From Thiobacillus sp. (GTDB lineage: Bacteria > Pseudomonadota > Gammaproteobacteria > Burkholderiales > Thiobacillaceae): 8,888 nt of DNA. A model generated the notes under the pieces. It did no database searches and was not told where the DNA came from. It saw nothing but the letters and a program-made list of their open reading frames with translations. The DNA is taken from NCBI GenBank assembly GCA_024710445.1, contig JANJUT010000149.1:1-8888 (forward strand). Direction: 5' to 3'. The position numbers and the translations under genes are program-made. Positions 1-6,084 of this stretch are shown here, piece after piece (the stretch's first letter is position 1; the number at the start of each line of letters is the position of its first letter).

Positions 1-1674
1 TTTGCCGAGGGTTTCGGCTATGAGGAAACGCCCGACCAGGCCGCAGCGATTGCCGCCGTAATGGCCGACATGCAGTCGGGCAAGCCGATGGACCGGCTGG
101 TCTGCGGCGACGTCGGCTTCGGCAAGACCGAGGTCGCGCTACGCGCCGCCTTCATGGCGGTGATGGGCGGCTACCAGGTGGCGGTGCTGGTGCCGACCAC
201 GCTGCTGGCCGAACAGCATTTCCAGAACTTCTCCGACCGCTTCTCCGCCTGGCCGGTCAAACTCGCCGAACTGTCGCGCTTCCGCAGCGCCAAAGAGCAG
301 GCCGAGGCGCTGCAAGCACTCACGGACGGCAAGCTCGACATCGTCATCGGCACCCACCGCCTGATCCAGAAGGACGTGAAGTTTGCACGTCTGGGGCTGG
401 TGATCCTGGACGAGGAACACCGTTTTGGCGTGCGCCAGAAGGAGCAGCTCAAGGCACTGCGCGCCGAGGTCGACGTGCTGACGCTGACCGCCACACCGAT
501 TCCGCGCACACTGGCCATGTCACTCGAAGGCATCCGCGACTTTTCGGTGATCGCGACCGCGCCGCAAAAGCGGCTGGCTGTCAAAACCTTCGTCCAGTCG
601 TTCTCCGGTGGCCTGATCCGCGAGGCGGTGCTGCGCGAACTCAAGCGTGGCGGCCAGGTGTATTTCCTGCACAACGAGGTCAGCACCATCCAGAACATGT
701 TCGAGATGCTGGAAAAACTGCTGCCGGAAGCACGCATTCGCGTCGGCCACGGCCAGCAGAGCGAGCGCGAACTGGAACAGGTGATGCGCGATTTTTATCA
801 GCAGCGCTACGACGTGCTGCTGTGCACCACCATCATCGAGACCGGCATCGACATCCCCACCGCCAACACCATCCTGATCAACCGCGCCGACAAGTTCGGC
901 CTGGCGCAATTGCACCAGTTGCGCGGCCGGGTCGGGCGATCACACCACCAGGCCTTTGCCTACCTGCTGGTAGAGGAAGACAGAACCCTGACATCTCAGG
1001 CGAAGAAACGTCTGGAAGCCATTCAATTAATGGAAGAATTGGGTTCCGGTTTTCACCTCGCTATGCATGACCTGGAAATCCGTGGTTGTGGCGAAGTGCT
1101 GGGCGACAAGCAAAGCGGCGAGATCCTCGAAGTCGGCTTTTCGCTCTACAACGACATGCTGGCAGCTGCCGTGGCGAGCCTGAAAGCCGGACATGAGCCG
1201 GACATGAACCAGCCGCTGGGGGTGGTATCCGAAATCAACCTGCATACGCCCGCGCTGCTGCCGGTGGAATATTGCCCCGACGTGCACGAACGGCTGGTGC
1301 TGTACATGCGGCTGGCGAGCGTCCATGACACGGACGAACTTGCGGAACTGCAGGAAGAACTGATCGACCGCTTCGGCTTGCCGCCCGATCCGGCGCGCGC
1401 ATTGCTGGCGGTACACCGCTTGCGGATGGCGACCCGGCCTTACGGCATCCTGCGCCTGGACGTGTCGGGCGAAGGCATGACGGTACAATTCACCCCCAAC
1501 CCGCCGGTCGATCCGGGTAAAATCATCGGCTTGATCCAGGGCAAGGCCGGATACAAGCTCGCCGGCCCCGACCGGCTGAAGCTGAACACCAGCCTGCCCG
1601 ACGTCGCCCGGCGCGTTGGCGCGGTCACCGCATTTCTCGCCGCGCTCGGCGACCCTCTTTCACCCTCGACATGA
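1..1674 (+). CDS. mfd: Transcription-repair coupling factor Mfd, C-terminal part (5' end outside window)
   Basis: Mfd is a cytosolic ATP-driven DNA translocase that removes RNA polymerase stalled at lesions and recruits UvrA for strand-specific excision repair. The open frame runs from base 1 with no start, so the 557 visible residues are about half of a protein that is usually near 1150 residues. The RecG-like helicase core is complete: Walker A GDVGFGKTE (visible residues 36-44), DEEH box (137-140), TATPIPRT motif III (163-170), TTIIETGIDIP (276-286) and the QLHQLRGRVGRS motif VI (303-314). The Mfd/RecG translocation (TRG) motif follows around HDLEIRGCGEVLGDKQSG (356-373). The remaining about 150 residues correspond to the C-terminal domain that in the family masks the UvrA-binding surface. 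The N-terminal UvrB-like and RNA polymerase-binding modules are not visible. It ends 7 bases before the DUF1015 gene, so the two are probably co-transcribed. The call is very secure. Confidence 0.97.
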   Translation, partial: FAEGFGYEETPDQAAAIAAVMADMQSGKPMDRLVCGDVGFGKTEVALRAAFMAVMGGYQVAVLVPTTLLAEQHFQNFSDRFSAWPVKLAELSRFRSAKEQAEALQALTDGKLDIVIGTHRLIQKDVKFARLGLVILDEEHRFGVRQKEQLKALRAEVDVLTLTATPIPRTLAMSLEGIRDFSVIATAPQKRLAVKTFVQSFSGGLIREAVLRELKRGGQVYFLHNEVSTIQNMFEMLEKLLPEARIRVGHGQQSERELEQVMRDFYQQRYDVLLCTTIIETGIDIPTANTILINRADKFGLAQLHQLRGRVGRSHHQAFAYLLVEEDRTLTSQAKKRLEAIQLMEELGSGFHLAMHDLEIRGCGEVLGDKQSGEILEVGFSLYNDMLAAAVASLKAGHEPDMNQPLGVVSEINLHTPALLPVEYCPDVHERLVLYMRLASVHDTDELAELQEELIDRFGLPPDPARALLAVHRLRMATRPYGILRLDVSGEGMTVQFTPNPPVDPGKIIGLIQGKAGYKLAGPDRLKLNTSLPDVARRVGAVTAFLAALGDPLSPST

Positions 1675-1681
1675 AAAGCTT

Positions 1682-2914
1682 ATGAACCTGATCCAGCCTT
1701 TTGCCGCCCTTCGCCCCGCCCCTGGACGCGCCGACGATGTCGTCGCCCCGCCCTATGACGTGCTGTCCACCAACGAAGCCCGCGAGCGCGCGAGCGGCCG
1801 CCCATGGAGCTTCCTGCATATCTCCAAGCCGGAAATCGACCTGCCTGCCGATACCGACCCCTATGCGCCTGCCGTCTATGCCAAGGGCGCCGAGAACCTC
1901 CGGAACATGATCCAGGCCGGCGTGCTGGTGCAGGATGCGGCACCCTGCTATTACGCCTACCGCATCGTGATGGGCGAGCACAGCCAGACCGGCATCGTGG
2001 CCGCCGCCTCAGTGGCCGACTACGACACCAACCGCATCCGCAAGCACGAATACACCCGCCCCGACAAGGAAGACGACCGCGTGCGGCAAATCGATGCGCT
2101 CAATGCGCAGACCGGGCCGGTGCTGCTGGCCTATCCCGCCGCGCCCGAAATCGACGCCATCCTGGCTGCCGCTTCCAGCGGCACGCCCGATTCCGACGCC
2201 GTACTCGACGGCGTGCGCCATACCCTGTGGGTGATCCGGGACGCAACGACCCTGGCGCGCATCACGGCCGCCTTCAACGCCATGCCCGCGCTGTATATCG
2301 CCGACGGCCATCACCGCTCCGCCTCGGCCTCGCGCATCGCCGCCACGCGCCGCGCCGCCAATCCGGCACACTCCGGCAGCGAGCCCTACAACTTCTTCCT
2401 GTCGGTAATTTTCCCCGCGCACGAGATGCACATCCTCGATTACAACCGCCTGATCACCGACCTGAACGGGTTGAGCGCGGACGCCTTGCTGGAGAAGCTG
2501 GGTACAGCCTTCAGTGTCGAACCCGCTGCCAGCGCGGTCAAACCCGACCGGCCGGGCCGTTTCGGCCTCTATCTGGCGGGGCAATGGTACCGCCTCGACA
2601 TCCGCCCGGACCTGATCCCGGACGATCCGGTGGGGCGCCTCGACGTCAGCCTGCTGCAAAACAACCTGATCGCGCCCATCCTCGGCATCACCGACCCCCG
2701 GCGCGACAAGCGCATCGATTTCGTCGGCGGCATTCGTGGCCTGGCCGAGCTCGAAAAACGGGTCAACAGCGGGGAAATGGCGCTGGCTCTCGCCTTCCAT
2801 CCCACCCGCATGGAAGATCTCATGGCGGTGGCCGATGCAAACGAAGTCATGCCGCCCAAGTCCACCTGGTTTGAACCCAAGCTGGCGGATGGGCTGGCTT
2901 CGCATATGCTGTAA
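1682..2914 (+). CDS. DUF1015 family protein (COG4198-like), function unknown
   Basis: A 410-residue cytosolic protein with no signal peptide or membrane segment. It is recognised as DUF1015 by the N-terminal pattern IQPFAALRP...VVAPPYDVLS, by the RKHEYTRPDKEDDR segment in the middle, by the hallmark LYIADGHHRSASA (ADGHHR at residues 207-212), and by the C-terminal MPPKSTWFEPKL. The ATG at 1682 is chosen because family members start just before the IxPF motif; an in-frame upstream start at 1616 would overlap the mfd end. No strong Shine-Dalgarno is visible, which fits translational coupling to mfd 7 bases upstream. In other bacteria the family is often found near serA/serC (recalled knowledge), but no serine gene is present here. 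The GHHR motif resembles the GxHR signature of ParB/sulfiredoxin-fold proteins, some of which are free-serine kinases; that function is inference only. Family assignment is strong, function open. Confidence 0.9.
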   Translation: MNLIQPFAALRPAPGRADDVVAPPYDVLSTNEARERASGRPWSFLHISKPEIDLPADTDPYAPAVYAKGAENLRNMIQAGVLVQDAAPCYYAYRIVMGEHSQTGIVAAASVADYDTNRIRKHEYTRPDKEDDRVRQIDALNAQTGPVLLAYPAAPEIDAILAAASSGTPDSDAVLDGVRHTLWVIRDATTLARITAAFNAMPALYIADGHHRSASASRIAATRRAANPAHSGSEPYNFFLSVIFPAHEMHILDYNRLITDLNGLSADALLEKLGTAFSVEPAASAVKPDRPGRFGLYLAGQWYRLDIRPDLIPDDPVGRLDVSLLQNNLIAPILGITDPRRDKRIDFVGGIRGLAELEKRVNSGEMALALAFHPTRMEDLMAVADANEVMPPKSTWFEPKLADGLASHML

Positions 2915-3071
2915 CAAACCTCGGCTTGGGGTGTGCAGGCACATTCAGTCCCCGCCCTGAACCAAGTGTTTGGCAAACATTGGAAAAACGTTTCACACGA
3001 TTGATTTAATTGGCTTTATTTAAACCATTCCGCAACAGGCCCCTCACGAATGGAATAAATCAGCGTTTCCC

Positions 3072-3098
3072 TAAGGTTTTGCGAACAGGTGCCGTTTA
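3072..3098 (+). promoter_or_regulatory. Sigma-28 (FliA) type promoter for flgM
   Basis: TAAGGTTT (3072-3079), exactly 11 bases, then GCCGTTTA (3091-3098). The enterobacterial FliA consensus is TAAAGTTT-N11-GCCGATAA, so 13 of 16 positions match with perfect spacing and an intact GCCG core. Transcription would begin about 6-8 bases after 3098, leaving a leader of roughly 50 bases before the GTG at 3155. The site lies in the 240-base spacer after the DUF1015 gene, directly ahead of an anti-sigma-28 gene, which is where a class 3 flagellar promoter is expected. The rest of that spacer (2915-3071) is AT-richer than its surroundings and shows only a short TGTGC-AG-GCACA repeat (2932-2943). It has no T-tract, so no convincing terminator for the upstream gene is visible. 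Confidence 0.72.
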
Positions 3099-3154
3099 GT
3101 CATCTAACAATAAGCAACACCCCAACGGAAAACAGGCCTACAGGTATCAACCCA

Positions 3155-3463
3155 GTGAAAATCGACAAACGCATCACCCCTCCCGCCGCCTCCAAAGCAT
3201 CAGCCACCAAAGGCAAGGGCGCAGGTAAAACAGCCACCCCTGCCGGGGGAGGAAGCGATTCACTGACCCTGACTGAATCCAGTACCCGTGTCCGTTCGCT
3301 GGAATCCCAACTGGCTGCAGTCGATGTCACCGATGTGGGCAAGGTTGAATCGGTCAAGGCCGCGCTTGCCGACGGCACGTTCGCTGTCGATGCCGAAGTG
3401 GTCGCCGATCGTCTGATCGACCACACCAAGGATGCCCTGCGCAAGCGCCCACGCAAGAAATAA
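3155..3463 (+). CDS. flgM: Anti-sigma-28 factor FlgM
   Basis: FlgM binds the flagellar sigma factor FliA and blocks late flagellar genes until the hook-basal body is finished and FlgM is exported. The 102-residue product is the usual family size. It begins MKIDKR, the typical FlgM start, followed by a Gly/Ala/Thr-rich, probably disordered N-terminal half (7-40). The C-terminal sigma-binding region (about 50-90) contains VDVTDVGKVESVKAALADGT, then FAVDAEVVADRLID, ending in a basic tail. A longer frame opens at GTG 3089, but that codon lies inside the sigma-28 promoter and adds a non-conserved extension. GTG 3155 is therefore preferred; a weak AGG lies 10 bases upstream of it. The gene is an orphan: no flgA or flgN flanks it, unlike the common flgA-flgM-flgN order. 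The promoter suggests autoregulation by FliA. Assignment is strong although the family is short and variable. Confidence 0.88.
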   Translation: MKIDKRITPPAASKASATKGKGAGKTATPAGGGSDSLTLTESSTRVRSLESQLAAVDVTDVGKVESVKAALADGTFAVDAEVVADRLIDHTKDALRKRPRKK

Positions 3464-3484
3464 TTCCCCCAGACCATCCCCACC

Positions 3485-3558
3485 TGCATCCCCTGGCTGA
3501 CCAACAGCCGACCAGGCCTCAGGTTTGCACCGGCGGCACGCAATTTGATGGGGATGCA
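3485..3558 (+). repeat. Nested inverted repeat between flgM and the metal chaperone gene
   Basis: TGCATCCCC (3485-3493) is perfectly complementary to GGGGATGCA (3550-3558). Inside the 56-base interval is a smaller hairpin, GGCTG-ACCAA-CAGCC (3495-3509), and a weak TTGC/GCAA pair (3525-3528 with 3540-3543). There is no T-tract, so this is not a classic intrinsic terminator for flgM. It could be a structured leader of the downstream gene or a weak or rho-dependent termination region. A TAGAAT hexamer (3560-3565) directly after it could be a -10 box, but no good -35 is seen at the right distance. A 9-base repeat at this spacing could occur by chance. Confidence 0.4.
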
Positions 3559-3595
3559 ATAGAATCAGGTCTCGACAGCTCTCTCGAGGCTTACC

Positions 3596-3814
3596 ATGAA
3601 CACTATCACTTTGTCCGTAACCGGCATGACCTGCGGCGGTTGCGTCAACAGCGTGCAGAAGGTCCTCTCAGCGTTACCTGGCGTACAAAGTGCCGAAGTC
3701 ACACTCACCCCCGGTCAGGCACGCGTCACCTACGATCCGGCACAGCTTGGCCGCGCCGAACTGGTGCAGGCGGTCATTGACGCCGGGTTTGGTGCCGAAG
3801 ACAGTCTCACCTGA
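3596..3814 (+). CDS. CopZ-like heavy-metal-associated (HMA) domain protein
   Basis: A 72-residue single-domain cytosolic metallochaperone of the HMA family, which usually carries Cu(I) to a P-type ATPase or a copper sensor. The whole protein is one ferredoxin-like unit: beta strand NTITLSVTGM, the metal loop MTCGGC with Cys13 and Cys16, helix CVNSVQKVLSALPGV, strand SAEVTLTPGQARVTYDP and helix RAELVQAVIDAGF. Length and motif match CopZ/Atx1-type proteins. The ATG at 3596 has a GAGG (3586-3589) 6 bases upstream. A CTCGA-N8-TCGAG inverted repeat (3571-3588) overlaps this ribosome-binding site, but it does not resemble the CueR/MerR operators I know. No copA, cueR or csoR is beside it, so metal identity (copper, mercury or other) is inferred from the family only. 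It faces the c-di-GMP gene convergently. Confidence 0.9.
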   Translation: MNTITLSVTGMTCGGCVNSVQKVLSALPGVQSAEVTLTPGQARVTYDPAQLGRAELVQAVIDAGFGAEDSLT

Positions 3815-3826
3815 CTGTCGGCAGCA

Positions 3827-3995
3827 CCTGGTACGACAACCCATAAATTTCGCTATGTTCGACGCGCCCTGCATCACCGATTGCTTTGTCGCTCATCCTC
3901 GCCATGGAACGACTATGGCTGCGGTTCGCTTCGCGCACCCGGCGCGCGGATGCGCGTCTCGGCATGTACGCAAACTTATGGATTGTCGTACTAGG
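3827..3995. repeat. 169-base unit bounded by 24-base imperfect terminal inverted repeats (MITE-like or long stem-loop)
   Basis: The left arm, 3827-3850 (CCTGGTACGACAAC...), and the reverse complement of the right arm, 3972-3995 (CCTAGTACGACAAT...), are identical at 21 of 24 positions. All three differences are transitions, at 3830, 3840 and 3847. The enclosed 121 bases contain a GC-rich CGCGCA...TGCGCG repeat (3932-3956) and no recognisable transposase. The unit fills nearly the whole gap between two convergent genes. The stop codon of the c-di-GMP gene (TAG on minus, 3993-3991) lies inside the right arm. No target-site duplication is evident outside the arms (CA on the left, AC on the right). 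The arms are visible fact. A non-autonomous mobile element, or a structured 3' region shared by the convergent transcripts, is inference. Confidence 0.6.
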
Positions 3996-6084
3996 ACTGG
4001 CCGCATAGCTTTTCCAGGGGTTCGGGAAAGTGCACGTGGTTGCCCTGCACATAATCGACGCCGATCTGACGCAGCATGGCCAGCGTCTGATCGGTCTCGA
4101 CATATTCGGCGATGGTCTTGAGTCCCATCTGGTGGCCAATGCGATGGATGGCCTCGACCATGGAACGATCTACCGGGTTGCTCGTGATGTCGTTTACAAA
4201 CGCACCGTCGATCTTGAGGTAATCCACCTTCAGGTTTTTCAGGTACATGAAGGATGACAGGCCACTGCCAAAATCATCCAGCGCAAAGCTGCAGCCAAAA
4301 TCGCGCATGGCTTCGATGAAACCATTGACGACTGCCAGGTTGCCGATTGCGGCTGTTTCCGTGATTTCAAAGCACAGATGTGGCCCTGCTTCCGGGTGGT
4401 CCTGCAGATGCGCCAGCAACTTGCTGCGGAACGCCGGATCCTTCAGCGACGCGCCCGACAGGTTCACCGCAAACAGGCAATGCTGCGTACGTTCATCGGA
4501 CAAATACCGGGCGCACAGGCGCAAGGCTTCTTCTATGACCCAGCTATCGAGCGCGGGCATAATTGAATAACGCTCAGCAGCTGGAATGAACGCCATCGGC
4601 AGAATCTCGCTGCCGTCATCATCCACCATGCGCAACAGCAACTCGACATGCCGATGGGTCCCTGTCGCCCCATCGGTACGCCGGATTTCCTGCCAAGACA
4701 AGCGCAACCGCTGTTCTTCCAGCGCCCGGTGAATCCGCGTCACCCATTGCATTTCACCACGATGGCGCACCAGGTCGGAATCGCGTATCTCGTAAACGTG
4801 AATCTGGTTGCGGCCCCGGTCTTTTGCCACATAACACGCCGCATCCGCCGCCGACAGCAAATTTGCGGCCGTACCGCTGTCGCGGTTGATGGCTACCATG
4901 CCCACGCTCATGCCAACAGCAAAGATGCGATCGCCCCATTTGAAGCGGAAGCGCTGCACTTCGGCGCGGAATGTATCCGCCACCTCCAGCGCATCCTGAA
5001 CGTTGCAGTTTTCCAGCAGCAGCGCAAATTCATCGCCCCCCAGGCGTGCCAGGGTATCGCGTTCGCGCAGATTGGCTTTGAGCAGCAAGGCCAGTTGACG
5101 CAGCAATTCATCGCCGGCCGCGTGACCACAGGTGTCGTTGATCACCTTGAATTGATCGAGGTCCATGTAGCACAGCGCATGTTCCCGATCCTGTTGCAGG
5201 GCCGACAGCAGCGTGCGCTGCAACCGCTGCTCAAACTCGCGACGGTTGATCAGTCCGGTCAAGGCATCGTGGCTGGCCTGATATACCAGACGGGCGGTGG
5301 CCTGATCGATTTTTTCCTGCATCTGGTCCTGCATGGTCTGCAAGTGCGCCGCCATGTGGTTGATGCCATGCTGCAGCATGCCCAGCTCCGCCTGTCCGCT
5401 TTCCTCCACCCGTTCATCCAGATGGCCTTCACCAATGCGGCTCACTGTATGAGTCAAGGCCAGGATCGGTCGCGTAATCTGGCGGCCGATCAGCCAGGCA
5501 AACAAGAGACTGGCACCCAGCCCCGCCAGCAGAATGAGCAGGCTGCGCAGAATGGCGTCACGCTGGCTTTTGAGCGTGGCGCTACGCGACACGTCCAGCC
5601 CCACCCACCCCAGCAAGCGCGTCTGCCCGCTGATTAGCGCGGCCTGTTCAGCCATGGGTTGAAAGTCATCCACCACAATCTGGGTGCGGGTGATCGGCGC
5701 GTAATAAACCAGCCGGTTCTGGTATTCAGCCTGATAAATCCGGTCAACGGGCAATTTGTCCCGGACAGGATTGACCCAGGTACCCCGTCCAACCTGCGCC
5801 AGCCACTGACCGTTATCGGAAAACACCGCCACGCCGCGAATATCCGGCTCGATCGCGGCTTTTTCGAGCAGGGTCTGCAATATCTCGATATTGCCGGAAG
5901 CCACGCCATATTCGGCTGCCGGTGCCAGCTGCCTGGCGATCGCTACCGCACGGGTACGCAACGACTGGTCAAGATCGTCAATTTTCGAGGTAATGAGCTG
6001 GAACATCAGCAGCACGCCAATAATCATTACCGGCACGATGCTCAAGCCAATGACGCGCCCCCGTATCCCCAATGAAGTGAGCAT
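3991..6084 (-). CDS. Membrane sensor protein with periplasmic domain, HAMP, GGDEF and EAL domains (c-di-GMP synthesis/hydrolysis)
   Basis: A 697-residue inner-membrane protein predicted to control cyclic di-GMP. TM1 (11-31) and TM2 (about 179-199) flank a periplasmic domain of about 145 residues that resembles the BarA-type sCache/CHASE region (APAAEYGVASGN around 54-65). HAMP follows (about 200-250), then GGDEF (about 265-430) with DLDQFKVIND (308-317), an intact GGDEF (349-353) and an RxxD inhibitory site (R340, D343), so cyclase activity and product feedback are plausible. In the EAL domain (about 445-697) the signature reads ELLLR. The metal/catalytic positions are kept: E481, N541, E573, D603-D604, K624, E660 and Q680. 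Both activities may therefore be present. The start overlaps the stop of the substrate-binding-protein gene by one base (TGATG), with a strong ribosome-binding site before it. Domain calls are firm; the direction of net activity and the ligand are unknown. Confidence 0.95.
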   Translation of the reverse strand: MLTSLGIRGRVIGLSIVPVMIIGVLLMFQLITSKIDDLDQSLRTRAVAIARQLAPAAEYGVASGNIEILQTLLEKAAIEPDIRGVAVFSDNGQWLAQVGRGTWVNPVRDKLPVDRIYQAEYQNRLVYYAPITRTQIVVDDFQPMAEQAALISGQTRLLGWVGLDVSRSATLKSQRDAILRSLLILLAGLGASLLFAWLIGRQITRPILALTHTVSRIGEGHLDERVEESGQAELGMLQHGINHMAAHLQTMQDQMQEKIDQATARLVYQASHDALTGLINRREFEQRLQRTLLSALQQDREHALCYMDLDQFKVINDTCGHAAGDELLRQLALLLKANLRERDTLARLGGDEFALLLENCNVQDALEVADTFRAEVQRFRFKWGDRIFAVGMSVGMVAINRDSGTAANLLSAADAACYVAKDRGRNQIHVYEIRDSDLVRHRGEMQWVTRIHRALEEQRLRLSWQEIRRTDGATGTHRHVELLLRMVDDDGSEILPMAFIPAAERYSIMPALDSWVIEEALRLCARYLSDERTQHCLFAVNLSGASLKDPAFRSKLLAHLQDHPEAGPHLCFEITETAAIGNLAVVNGFIEAMRDFGCSFALDDFGSGLSSFMYLKNLKVDYLKIDGAFVNDITSNPVDRSMVEAIHRIGHQMGLKTIAEYVETDQTLAMLRQIGVDYVQGNHVHFPEPLEKLCGQS

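Noticed and set aside
1804..2874. 356-codon plus-strand frame overlapping the DUF1015 gene
   Set aside because: Arginine/proline-rich low-complexity translation typical of an out-of-frame shadow; the DUF1015 frame carries all the family motifs.
2932..2943. TGTGC-AG-GCACA hairpin as terminator of the DUF1015 gene
   Set aside because: The stem is short with almost no loop and no following T-tract.
2009..2944. 311-codon minus-strand frame opposite the DUF1015 gene
   Set aside because: Antisense shadow of a well-supported gene, with no domain and no ribosome-binding site.
3089..3154. 22-residue N-terminal extension of FlgM from GTG 3089
   Set aside because: The codon lies inside the sigma-28 promoter match, and FlgM proteins normally begin at the MKID motif encoded from 3155.
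3690..4121. 143-codon plus-strand frame across the metal chaperone gene and the convergent gap
   Set aside because: It starts inside the HMA gene in another frame, crosses both repeat arms and ends antisense to the EAL domain, with a Cys/Arg/His-rich translation unlike a folded protein.
4648..5637. 329-codon plus-strand open frame
   Set aside because: It is fully antisense to the GGDEF-EAL gene, whose motifs are intact throughout, and its own translation shows no recognisable domain. GC-rich coding DNA commonly leaves such frames open.
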